Position numbers and translations under genes: made by a program
Notes under the pieces: generated by a model
Databases searched by the model: none
What the model was told of the DNA's origin: nothing
The model's input: only the letters and a program-made list of their open reading frames with translations
Source: Micromonospora thermarum
Lineage (GTDB): Bacteria; Actinomycetota; Actinomycetes; Mycobacteriales; Micromonosporaceae
Length of the DNA stretch: 64,000 nucleotides
Assembly (NCBI RefSeq): GCF_012034245.1
Contig: NZ_JAATEO010000002.1
Location: 1 to 64,000, forward strand
Direction of reading: 5' to 3'
In this document: piece by piece, positions 23,292 to 30,595 of the stretch
How the letters are laid out: every line of letters begins with the position of its first letter
Position numbering within the stretch: the stretch's first letter is position 1

Positions 23292-24584
23292 ATGAAACAC
23301 CTGTCCCTGACGCCTGCCACGCAGGCCGTCCTCGACGCCCTGACCGACCTCGGCCAGGGCAACGTCCACGAGCTGGCCGACAAGGCGGGCAAGGCCCGCT
23401 CGACCACCGACAAGGCGATCAAGACCCTGGCCGACGTCGGTGTCATCGTCGCGGTGGACACCGGCGCCGACCCCACCGAGGGCACCCCCACCCGGTGGAC
23501 CCTCGCCACGCCCAGCGACGCCGACGCCCTGCCGACCGCTGAGGCCGCCGACGAGACCGATATCGGCGGCCCGGACGCCGACAACTCGGCCGACCAGCCG
23601 GACATGGAGATGGGCCACCAGCCCACCGACCCCGACCACGGCGTCGCCGAGAACGACCGACTGGACGACGGCAGCGACGACACGCCGTCAAGCGAGGCAA
23701 TCGGCCAGCCGGGCAGCGAGATCGACAGCGACGGCCCGACCGACCCCGACGACGCATCCGACGTCGACGCCGACAGCGGCGAGGACGAGCAGGCACCGAC
23801 GGTCACCGCCGTGCAGCCCGCTCGCCCTGGTGACCGCAAGGTCATGGCCATCAAGGGTGTCCTGGCCGACTACGGCGACGGCGGCGCGACCTTGGACGTG
23901 ATCGTGGCCGAGAGCGGTATCAGTCACCCGACCGCCTCCCGGCTGCTGACCGCGATGGAGCAGGCCGACGCCGCCCGCCGGCTGCCCGGCCAGCCGCAAC
24001 GGTGGATCCCGGGCCCGACCAAGGCCAGCGAGGTCGACCCGAACCCGGAGCCGCCCCGCTGCCCGCTGTGCTACCAGGTCATCCGCGGCCTGGCGACCGC
24101 GCCGAGCGCCACGGCGGCGGTGCTGCCCCTGATCCGGCCGGACGGCACGCTGCACGTCGTCGCGCCGGACGGCGAGACCCACATCGTCACCCTGCCCCGT
24201 CGCACGCCCCCGCGAGCGCCGGGCATCACCGCGAGCGTGGGCCGCCGCAGCGACGCGACCGCCAACGCCGACGGCAGCCAGCCGTTCGGCCGGGGCGAGC
24301 TGGAGAAGCTCACCCTCGACGTCCTGGCCGCGAACCCGGGCCGGACGATGAGCCCGCAGGACATCGCCACCGCCATCAGCGGACAGCTCGGTCGCGCGGT
24401 CAGCTCCGGAGCGGTACGCAACAACTGCACCAAAGCCGCCGCCGCCGGCCGCATCCTCCTGGTCTCCGACGCGCCGCTGACCTTCGCCTACCCCGCTCCG
24501 GCCGACACCGGCCCCACCGCCACAGCCAACGCGGACGGCACGGACGGCTCCGGGCAGGCGAGCGACGGCACCCCGCAGTCCTGA
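23292..24584 (+). CDS. Multi-winged-helix protein with acidic linker
   Basis: A 430-residue protein with three winged-helix units. Unit 1 (about 1-75): LTPATQAVLDALTDLGQGNV and TTDKAIKTLADVGVIVAVDT. A very acidic, disordered linker (about 80-165) follows. Unit 2 (about 178-240): VMAIKGVLADYGDGGATLDV and SHPTASRLLTAMEQADAARR. A short CxxC element (CPLCYQVI) lies near 258. Unit 3 (about 335-410): RGELEKLTLDVLAANPGRTM, AVSSGAVRNNCTKAAAAGRI. The architecture suggests a DNA-binding scaffold or regulator. The 86-residue protein encoded next is a stand-alone copy of unit 3. The ATG follows GAGGAGGAAC. Family unnamed. Confidence 0.6.
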   Translation: MKHLSLTPATQAVLDALTDLGQGNVHELADKAGKARSTTDKAIKTLADVGVIVAVDTGADPTEGTPTRWTLATPSDADALPTAEAADETDIGGPDADNSADQPDMEMGHQPTDPDHGVAENDRLDDGSDDTPSSEAIGQPGSEIDSDGPTDPDDASDVDADSGEDEQAPTVTAVQPARPGDRKVMAIKGVLADYGDGGATLDVIVAESGISHPTASRLLTAMEQADAARRLPGQPQRWIPGPTKASEVDPNPEPPRCPLCYQVIRGLATAPSATAAVLPLIRPDGTLHVVAPDGETHIVTLPRRTPPRAPGITASVGRRSDATANADGSQPFGRGELEKLTLDVLAANPGRTMSPQDIATAISGQLGRAVSSGAVRNNCTKAAAAGRILLVSDAPLTFAYPAPADTGPTATANADGTDGSGQASDGTPQS

Positions 24585-24604
24585 CCCGGCACGGCCGACG
24601 TCAC

Positions 24605-24630
24605 GGGGGTCGGGCCACCGCCCGACCCCC
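24605..24630 (+). promoter_or_regulatory. Intergenic hairpin before the 24659 gene
   Basis: GGGGGTCGGGC (24605-24615) and GCCCGACCCCC (24620-24630) are exact complements with a four-base loop, 15 bases before the GGAG of the next gene. Confidence 0.5.
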
Positions 24631-24658
24631 GGGAACCCGCTCACCTGGAGAAGCGCCC

Positions 24659-24919
24659 ATGCCCGATGTCCGGCCACTGTCCGACCTGGTGTTGGACTAC
24701 CTGGCCGAGAGACCAGGCCATCCGTTGAAGCCCCACGAGATCACCCGCGGCATCAACGCCGCCCTCGACGGCCGCCACGTCGGCGCCAGCGCCGTCACCA
24801 ACCGTTGCCTGCGCGCCGCCGCCACCGGTCACCTCGTCCAGGTCACCGAGATGCCGATGGCGTTCGCCTACCCCACCGGTCCGATCACGACCGGCGAAGG
24901 CCACACCGAACAGTCCTGA
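24659..24919 (+). CDS. Small winged-helix protein similar to unit 3 of the preceding gene
   Basis: An 86-residue protein aligning by eye with the last winged-helix unit of the preceding protein: LSDLVLDYLAERPGHPLKPH with LEKLTLDVLAANPGRTMSPQ, and a recognition helix VGASAVTNRCLRAAATGHLV with VSSGAVRNNCTKAAAAGRIL. Both then show M/L-AFAYP or LTFAYP. It is therefore probably a tandem duplication of one domain, kept as a separate gene. ATG 24659 follows GGAGAAGC. It may compete with or regulate the larger protein at the same DNA sites. Confidence 0.6.
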   Translation: MPDVRPLSDLVLDYLAERPGHPLKPHEITRGINAALDGRHVGASAVTNRCLRAAATGHLVQVTEMPMAFAYPTGPITTGEGHTEQS

Positions 24920-24934
24920 CCCGCACCAACCTCT

Positions 24935-24969
24935 CGCGGGGGCCGAGCGCACCGCGCTCGGCCCCCGCG
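24935..24969 (+). promoter_or_regulatory. Intergenic hairpin before the DUF932 gene
   Basis: CGCGGGGGCCGAGCG (24935-24949) and CGCTCGGCCCCCGCG (24955-24969) form a 15-base perfect stem, eight bases before AAGGAG. Confidence 0.55.
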
Positions 24970-24991
24970 GCATATCGAGAAGGAGTAACCT

Positions 24992-25981
24992 GTGCCGCAC
25001 GAACTCGAGACGTTCGCCGACGGAACGACCGCCTTCGCCAGCGCCCGCCTGTCGGCCTGGCACCAGCTCGGCACCGTCACCCAGGACACCATGCGCGCCG
25101 AGGAGATCATGGCCGCCGCCCGGCTCGGCGACTGGGGCGTGCGAACCATCCGCACCGTCGGCGTCGACATCGTCGACGGCGTCGAAGTGCAGATCCCCGC
25201 CGACGACAAGCGGATGACCGTACGCTGCAACCCCGTCACCGGCGCCACCGAGTACCTCGGCATCGTCGGCACCGACTACACCGTGGTGCAGAACGAGCAA
25301 TGCGCCGAAATGCTCGACCGCCTCGTCGACCAGGTCGGCGGCGCCCACTTCGAGACCGCCGGCAGCCTCCGCCGCGGCAAGAGCGTTTTCGTGACCATGA
25401 AGTTGCCCACGGCGATGGAGATCGCCGGGGTGGACCGCCTGGACCTCTACCTGATCGGCACCACCTCGCACGACGGCACCGCCGCGCTGCGGGTGGACGC
25501 CAGCCCGATCCGGGTGGTGTGTGCGAACACGCAACGCGCCGCCTTCGCGACCTCGGTCGGGCACTACACGTTCCGGCACACCTCAAACGTCAACTCCCAG
25601 ATCAGCCAGGCCCGCGAAGCCCTCGGGCTGATGTGGAAGTACATGGAAACCTTCGAGAAGGCCGCCGAGCGGATGCTCCAGACCGAGCTGACGATGCGCG
25701 AGTTCGAGAAGGTCGTCGGCCAGGTGTGGCCGGTCAAGGACACTGCCTCCGAGCAAACCAAGAACAACGCCAAGCAGCGCCTCGGCACGCTGAAGTACCT
25801 GATCCGCGAGGCCGACACCCAGAAGGCCATCGCCGGGAGCCGGTGGGCCGGATACCAGGCCATCACCGAATACCTCGACCACTACCAGCCCGCTAAGAAC
25901 CAGATCGCCCGCGCCAACCGGGTGCTCACCGGCAACGCCGGCGAGCTGAAGGTGGCCGCCTTCGACCTGCTGAAGGTCTGA
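24992..25981 (+). CDS. DUF932 (phage/plasmid-like) protein
   Basis: A 329-residue protein from GTG 24992 with AAGGAG at eight bases. It has the DUF932 features: an opening SARLSAWHQLGTVTQDTM (the AWH-LG signature), a central YLGIVGTDYTVVQNEQCAEM, then FVTMKLPTAMEIAG and PIRVVCANTQRAAF. The C-terminal half is helical with ERMLQTELTMREFEKVVGQV. DUF932 proteins are common on phages, plasmids and ICEs across bacteria; the function is unknown but they are often found near single-stranded DNA or replication genes. The whole family length is present. Confidence 0.85.
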   Translation: MPHELETFADGTTAFASARLSAWHQLGTVTQDTMRAEEIMAAARLGDWGVRTIRTVGVDIVDGVEVQIPADDKRMTVRCNPVTGATEYLGIVGTDYTVVQNEQCAEMLDRLVDQVGGAHFETAGSLRRGKSVFVTMKLPTAMEIAGVDRLDLYLIGTTSHDGTAALRVDASPIRVVCANTQRAAFATSVGHYTFRHTSNVNSQISQAREALGLMWKYMETFEKAAERMLQTELTMREFEKVVGQVWPVKDTASEQTKNNAKQRLGTLKYLIREADTQKAIAGSRWAGYQAITEYLDHYQPAKNQIARANRVLTGNAGELKVAAFDLLKV

Positions 25982-25997
25982 CCGCACCTCGACCCGC

Positions 25998-26029
25998 CCG
26001 GGGCAGCGGTTCGCAGACCGCTGCCCCGG
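25998..26029 (+). promoter_or_regulatory. Intergenic hairpin after the DUF932 gene
   Basis: CCGGGGCAGCGGT (25998-26010) and ACCGCTGCCCCGG (26017-26029) are exact complements, 17 bases after the DUF932 stop. Confidence 0.5.
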
Positions 26030-26106
26030 CCCACAGAGAACGGGACACCATCCATGGCACCCCCAAGCACCAGGCGACGCAGATCACACGGGACGGCGGC
26101 CCGCCG

Positions 26107-26504
26107 ATGATCCGCCACATCCGCCACCCGCGAGACCTCCGCCAGTCGGTGTGCGGCCTGCCCGCCGCCGACATCCAGAGGTGGGAGACCGAGCACCGCC
26201 GCGCATTGAGTCCACCTGCGAGGACTGCTACACCCAGCTCCCCGAAGCGCAACGGCCCGACGACGACCACCCACCCGGAGATCCCACCCTCCTCGACACA
26301 CTGCGGCGTATCGTCGCCAGCCGGCAGCACGCCAAGATCGACGGTGTCCTCGTCGACTTGTGGTCAGCCAGCGTCACCGTCCTCATCTGGGACCAACTCC
26401 GCGACGACAAGCGGCAACGGCTGCTGACGCTGCCGTCACACGAACTGATCCGCCGGTGCGTCGCGATCTACACCCGCGTCACCGCTAAGAAGGACCACCA
26501 GTGA
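26107..26504 (+). pseudogene. Small zinc-finger-like gene with a frameshift near 26203
   Basis: Two frames combine into one protein of about 132 residues. The first 32-33 residues (MIRHIRHPRDLRQSVCGLPA then ADIQRWETEHRRA) are in the frame of ATG 26107; from about 26204 the continuation is one base off (IESTCEDCYTQLPEA, then LLDTLRRIVASRQHAKIDGV and LPSHELIRRCVAIYTRVTAK). Adding one base at GC-A near 26203 joins a VCGxP...CEDCY zinc-binding set, so the original gene was probably intact. A missing base in the sequence, a real deletion or programmed shifting are all possible. The next gene overlaps its stop in GTGA style. Confidence 0.6.
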
Positions 26505-26953
26505 CCGAACCCCGACTACCCCAGTAGTTCCACTTCGGGCCGTGGGTGTTCTCGATCGACGCCGCGCAGGCGCTGATCGCAGCCTCACCCCGCGACACCC
26601 GACCCCTGGACGTGCCGGCGTGGGCCACCGCGTACGGCCTCGCCCACCTCGACAACCCCAACCCGTGGGCCACCAACTTCATCGGCCCGACCAGCACCGC
26701 CCTCAACCGCACCTACGCCATGACCACCGACCTCACCCAACCGCTGATCGTGGGCCAGCTCAGCGTCAACGCAGCGCCGCCCGGCCCGCTGCTCATCGAC
26801 GGGACCCACCGCCTCTACCGCGCCTGGCGCGAGCACATACCGCGGCTGCCGGCCTACCTGCTCACCGTGCAGGAGACCCGCCAGATCCAGGACATCGTGC
26901 TCCTCGGACCACGCGACACCTCCACCATCCCGCCGTCGAACCCATCGGCCTGA
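26501..26953 (+). pseudogene. ParB/Srx-like or metal-binding small protein gene with in-frame amber codon
   Basis: From GTG 26501 the frame reads eight codons and meets TAG at 26525-26527, then continues in frame for 141 residues. Homologous-looking sequence starts before the TAG (VTEPRLPQ-stop-FHFGPWVFSIDAAQ), so the stop interrupts the natural N-terminus. The body contains ATNFIGPTSTALNRTYAMTT, LIVGQLSVNAAPPGPLLIDG and THRLYRAWREHIPRLPAYLL; ...LLIDG-THR resembles the ParB-like nuclease motif G.HR. Translation could restart at GTG 26546, giving 135 residues. GTG 26501 overlaps the preceding stop. Substitution, readthrough or sequence error are open. Confidence 0.55.
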
Positions 26954-27045
26954 CACCACCCCGCTCCCACCGCGTACGCCTCGGAAGCCGCCCCTTACGC
27001 CGGCGGCGACCGAGGCGTACGCGCATCGACCCCCGGGAGGAGCCC

Positions 27046-27375
27046 GTGACCTACACGCCACCGTGGCGCAGGGCCTGCGACTGCCACTGCATCGTGCACC
27101 ACCGCCTGCCGCGCACCACTTACAACGAGCCCGGCTGCGCCTGCAGCATCACCTGCGCCACCCAACCCATCACGCTGCTGGCCCACCAGTGGGGTAGCGC
27201 GCTGTTCCTCGACCAGGGCGGCGACCTCTGGCACGTCCCCGCCATGGCCAACGGCATTTGGGACTGGGACCGCGCTGCCGAGATCGACGCCCGCGCCGAC
27301 GTCCACGACACCGGCCTCGTCATCGAACACCTACTACGCCAGGCCGCCACCGTCCTCGGCACGCCCGTCGACTGA
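27046..27375 (+). CDS. Cys-rich small protein, first of a tandem paralogue pair
   Basis: A 109-residue protein from GTG 27046 with GGGAGG upstream. A metal-site-like array is visible: CDCHCIVHH near residue 12, then CACSITC near 30. After it come LLAHQWGSALFLDQGGDLWH and an acidic helical C-terminus. The next gene (27451-27791) repeats the same plan: ACDCRCPIHH, CHCRAAC, LLAH, and LWYVP. The pair is clearly a duplication. The Cys/His pattern suggests a zinc site; function unknown. Confidence 0.6.
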   Translation: MTYTPPWRRACDCHCIVHHRLPRTTYNEPGCACSITCATQPITLLAHQWGSALFLDQGGDLWHVPAMANGIWDWDRAAEIDARADVHDTGLVIEHLLRQAATVLGTPVD

Positions 27376-27389
27376 CCCGACCGCTCAGG

Positions 27390-27415
27390 GTGGGCCGCCC
27401 ACGTGGGCGGCCCAC
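27390..27415 (+). promoter_or_regulatory. Intergenic hairpin between the paralogues
   Basis: GTGGGCCGCCC (27390-27400) and GGGCGGCCCAC (27405-27415) are exact complements with a four-base loop, 25 bases before the GGGAG of the next gene. Confidence 0.5.
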
Positions 27416-27450
27416 GGCCTTGTCGTGCTTCACGACCAAGGGAGACATCT

Positions 27451-27791
27451 ATGCACCGCACCTACCGCAACGCCCGCGAGCGCGCCTGCGACTGCCGCTG
27501 CCCAATCCACCACGGCCAACCGCGCTCCATCTACAACAACCCCGACTGCCACTGCCGGGCCGCCTGCGCCAGCCAACCCATGACCCTGCTCGCCCACAGA
27601 TCAACGGCGCCGTGTTCCTCGACATCACCGGGGCCCTCTGGTACGTGCCCAGCCTGGAGCCCGGCCACTGGGACTGGCGCTACGCCACCTGCGTCGACAT
27701 GGGCCACCCGCTGTTCCCGGCCAGCACCCTGCTCGCCGACTTCCTCCGCGAGACCCACGCCAGGCTGCTCCCTCTTCTCTACCGCCTCTAG
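27451..27791 (+). pseudogene. Second Cys-rich paralogue, frameshifted near 27597
   Basis: The frame from ATG 27451 gives MHRTYRNARERACDCRCPIH, CHCRAACASQP and ends its similarity at MTLLAH. The continuation (QINGAVFLDITGALWYVP, then GHWDWRYATCVDMGHPLF and LLADFLRETHARLL) is one base off. Alignment with the intact paralogue 27046-27375 places the break at CACAGATC (27595-27602), where CACCAGATC would restore the frame. The C-terminal frame ends at TAG 27789-27791. One missing base, biological or in the sequence, explains it. Confidence 0.65.
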
Positions 27792-27856
27792 ACCCACGCC
27801 GCCCGTGCAGCCGCACGTAGACCGGCTCTTTTTCGCTATCTCGAGAGGCCATCACC

Positions 27857-28873
27857 ATGACAAAGATCATCATCGGCATCGTCGCCGTCGTCGTCATCGC
27901 CTGCTTCGGCCTGCCCCTCCTGCTGCTGTCCTCCGTCACCGGCGGTGGACCCGGCGGATGCGCCGCCGCCGTCGCACCCGCCGTGCGCCCCTCCGGGCAA
28001 CCGCCCGGCGCCGGCCGATGGGACACCGAGCAACTCGACATCGCCGCGACGATCATCGACGTCGGGGTCGCCAAAGGCGTACCCCGCTGGGGCTGGATCG
28101 TCGCCATCGCCACCGCCATGCAGGAATCCGGGCTGCGCAACCTGCCCCACCTCGGCGAGAACAACGACCACGACTCCATCGGCGTCTTCCAGCAACGCCC
28201 CAGCCAAGGCTGGGGCACCATCGCGCAACTGACCCAGCCCGCCTACCAGGCCAGCACGTTCTTCGACAGGCTCCAGACCGTGCCCGGCTGGCAGACGATG
28301 CCGCTCACCCAGGCCGCGCAAGCCGTCCAGGTATCCGCCTTTCCCGACGCCTACGCCAAATGGACCGACGACGCCATCCACCTCGTGGAGCAGCTGACCA
28401 GTACCCACGCCGACTGCGGCGCCGGCGCGCTTGACGCGCTTCCCGCCGGGTTCGCGCTACCCGCTAACACGCCGCCCGCCGTGGCCACCGCCATCGCCTG
28501 GACCGTGAACCAGCTCGGCACGCCGTACCACTTCGGCGGCTCCTGCACCGACCCGCACTCCGGCGACCCCGACAAACAATGCGACTGCTCCTCGCTTATG
28601 CAGTCGGCGTACCGGGCAGCCGGCATCGCCATCCCGCGCGTCACCACCGACCAGGTCAACGCCGGAAAGCCGGTGGCCGACCCAGCGTTTTTGCTGCCCG
28701 GCGACCTCGTCTTCATCCCCGGCAGCCAAGGCACCATGGCCAACCCCCGCCACGTCGGCATGTACGTCGGACAGGACTTGATCATCCAAGCGCCAAGAAC
28801 CGGCGACATGGTCAAAATCTCGCCGCTCAGCAACTGGTTCGGCCAGATCGCTGCCATCAGACGGGTTCTGTGA
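27857..28873 (+). CDS. Bifunctional cell-wall hydrolase: lytic transglycosylase-like plus NlpC/P60
   Basis: A 338-residue secreted protein. Residues about 5-28 form a signal anchor. Residues about 57-170 resemble a VirB1-like transglycosylase, with catalytic E90 in TAMQESGLRNL followed by DSIGVFQQRPSQGWG. Residues about 208-338 are NlpC/P60: C244 in QCDCSSLMQSAY, H299 in PRHVGMYVG, and GDLVFIPGS between. The combination is the peptidoglycan-opening enzyme of Gram-positive conjugation systems. It lies outside the main transfer operon, 10 kb downstream. ATG 27857 follows CGAGAGG. All catalytic residues are present. Confidence 0.85.
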   Translation: MTKIIIGIVAVVVIACFGLPLLLLSSVTGGGPGGCAAAVAPAVRPSGQPPGAGRWDTEQLDIAATIIDVGVAKGVPRWGWIVAIATAMQESGLRNLPHLGENNDHDSIGVFQQRPSQGWGTIAQLTQPAYQASTFFDRLQTVPGWQTMPLTQAAQAVQVSAFPDAYAKWTDDAIHLVEQLTSTHADCGAGALDALPAGFALPANTPPAVATAIAWTVNQLGTPYHFGGSCTDPHSGDPDKQCDCSSLMQSAYRAAGIAIPRVTTDQVNAGKPVADPAFLLPGDLVFIPGSQGTMANPRHVGMYVGQDLIIQAPRTGDMVKISPLSNWFGQIAAIRRVL

Positions 28874-29056
28874 CCCGTCGGTTCCAGCCTCAATCCCGCT
28901 TGGTGCTCTTTCCCGCCGATCTCGCTGAGCGGATCGCGGCTAGATCCGTGCACCTGGGTTCCATGTGTCATCGACCTGACCGACCGGCCGCTGTAACGTC
29001 GGGGCCGACAGCATCAAAAGGGTGCAGGCGCGGCTCGCCACGATCACGCGATAACC

Positions 29057-29818
29057 ATGTTTGCAGGGGGCAGACCGATCGACGCCTCCGACACGATCAC
29101 CCTGTGGCGGCCCACCAGCCAGGCCGAACTCGACCTTGTCGCGGCGTCCGGATGGCGGGCTTGGCCACCACGCCTGCCGAACCAGCCGATCTTCTACCCG
29201 GTACTCAACAGCTGGTACGCCACAAAGATCGCCCGCGAGTGGAACGTCCCTGCCGGTGGCGTTGGCTACGTGACCCGGTTCGAGGTCCAACGTGCATACC
29301 TGGACCGTTACGAGGTTCATCAGGTCGGTGGCCGCGACGTGCTGGAGTACTGGATCCCCGCAGAGGAGCTTGCCGACTTCAACGCCCACATCGTCGGCGC
29401 AATCATCGAGGAAGCTGAGTACCATGGTCCTGTGGGCGACCAGGAGTTCACCGACGCCCACCACGCGCTCGGCAGAGCGCTACCGGCCACGTGGCGGGCC
29501 TACCTGCAAGGTGCGTCGTGGTTCCGGCGAGGGTGGATAACAGGTGGAGCCCATGTTTGGCTCAACACGCCACGCGAGATGCTTGAGCTGCACCACGCAT
29601 GGGACGAGAGCACCGACGCGCACCCCGGCATCGCGGTCATCGGCGGAGACGGATCCGGTGAACAGCTCGTGCTCGATCTGCGCAGCGACCCCGCACCGGT
29701 GCTGCTGGTCGACATCACCAGCAGCGGATGGGACAGCGCCATCCGGCAAGCCGATAGTGTCGGCGAGCTCATCGGCCGCATCGAGGCGGGCACCTTCGCG
29801 TTCGACTTCGGGGATTAG
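29057..29818 (+). CDS. ADP-ribosylation-like (crystallin J1-type) domain fused to a SUKH/SMI1-KNR4 domain
   Basis: A 253-residue two-domain protein. Residues about 12-125 match a small family annotated as ADP-ribosylation/crystallin J1-like: ITLWRPTSQAELDLVAASGW, RLPNQPIFYPVLNSWYATKI, GGVGYVTRFEVQRAYLDRYE and YWIPAEELADFNAHIVG. Residues about 150-250 are SUKH-like: LPATWRAYLQGASWFRR, then VWLNTPREMLELHHAWDEST, GIAVIGGDGSGEQLVLDLRS and the late Asp/Ser-rich turn before IGRIEAGTFAF. SUKH domains are immunity proteins against polymorphic toxins. The fusion could be a self-neutralising toxin-immunity unit or a two-headed immunity protein. ATG 29057 has no strong ribosome binding site. Confidence 0.6.
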   Translation: MFAGGRPIDASDTITLWRPTSQAELDLVAASGWRAWPPRLPNQPIFYPVLNSWYATKIAREWNVPAGGVGYVTRFEVQRAYLDRYEVHQVGGRDVLEYWIPAEELADFNAHIVGAIIEEAEYHGPVGDQEFTDAHHALGRALPATWRAYLQGASWFRRGWITGGAHVWLNTPREMLELHHAWDESTDAHPGIAVIGGDGSGEQLVLDLRSDPAPVLLVDITSSGWDSAIRQADSVGELIGRIEAGTFAFDFGD

Positions 29819-29903
29819 CGACATCGGCGAGCGGTCGAACACGCACGTCGCGGCCAGATGCGTGCGAAGGAAATCGGGTTGAGGCGCGTTGCTCGGCGCT
29901 GGC

Positions 29904-29909
29904 TAGATT
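29904..29909 (+). promoter_or_regulatory. -10 element TAGATT for the leaderless GNAT gene
   Basis: TAGATT ends eight bases before ATG 29917, which has no ribosome binding site. The spacing fits a leaderless transcript, common in actinobacteria. Confidence 0.5.
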
Positions 29910-29916
29910 AGGTCGC

Positions 29917-30446
29917 ATGCGCACCGTCGCGAGCGACCGCCTCCTGCTGCGCCCCTGGCGCGATGAGGACGCCGACTTCCTTCTGGATCTGGAGTCGCGC
30001 TGGGAGGTCGTGCGGTTCTTGGGCGCGCAGCCCACGATCATTAACAGCCGCGAGGATGCCCTCGCCTCGATCGCACGCCGATGCGCCATCGACGATCCGA
30101 TCCACGGGGTCTGGGCCATCACCACAGCGGCGGACGGCCGCCTGGTGGGAAACCTCCTGCTCAAGCCGATTCCCCTGTCGGCCGGGGAACCGGCCGGCGG
30201 GCCGACCGATGTCGAGATCGGCTGGCACCTGCATCCGGACGCCGGGGGCACGGCTACGCCACCGAAGCAGCGGCGGCGGTCCTGGACGACGCGTTCAGCC
30301 GAGGTCTGGCGAGGGTCATCGCGGTCACGGATCCGGACAACCGTGCCTCCCAGGCCGTCTGCCGGCGGCTCGGCATGACGCACTTCGGCCGGACGACGAG
30401 GTACTATGACACGCCGAACGAACTCTTTGAGAAGCTGGCCAGCTGA
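29917..30446 (+). pseudogene. GNAT acetyltransferase gene, frameshifted at a G5 run (30244-30248)
   Basis: The frame from ATG 29917 gives an acetyltransferase N-terminus (RTVASDRLLLRPWRDEDADF, GVWAITTAADGRLVGNLLLK, DVEIGWHLHPDAGG). From the GGGGG at 30244 the rest is one base off: GHGYATEAAAAVLDDAFSRG, VIAVTDPDNRASQAVCRRLG and FGRTTRYYDTPNELFEKLAS. The second part holds the acetyl-CoA loop (R/Q-x-x-G-x-A equivalent, GHGYATEA). An extra G would restore about 177 residues. The type is a RimJ/RimL-like N-acetyltransferase. The homopolymer context makes a sequencing error likely, see rimM. Confidence 0.7.
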
Positions 30447-30595
30447 TCGGCGAAGATCGCCACGACCGTCTCCGCCGCTCGCCACCGCCACACATCCGCA
30501 CATCGGCATGTCCGGGCGCCGGCCATCCCCAGCAATGGCTCTGGATGCCTCGGCAGGCGGCGTCAGTCTCAGGCGGCTGTGCGCCGGGGTGGTGA

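Noticed and set aside
26054..26110. 18-codon frame MAPPSTRRRRSHGTAARR overlapping the 26107 start
   Set aside because: Possible leader peptide by position, but no ribosome binding site and Arg-rich composition expected from GC bias.
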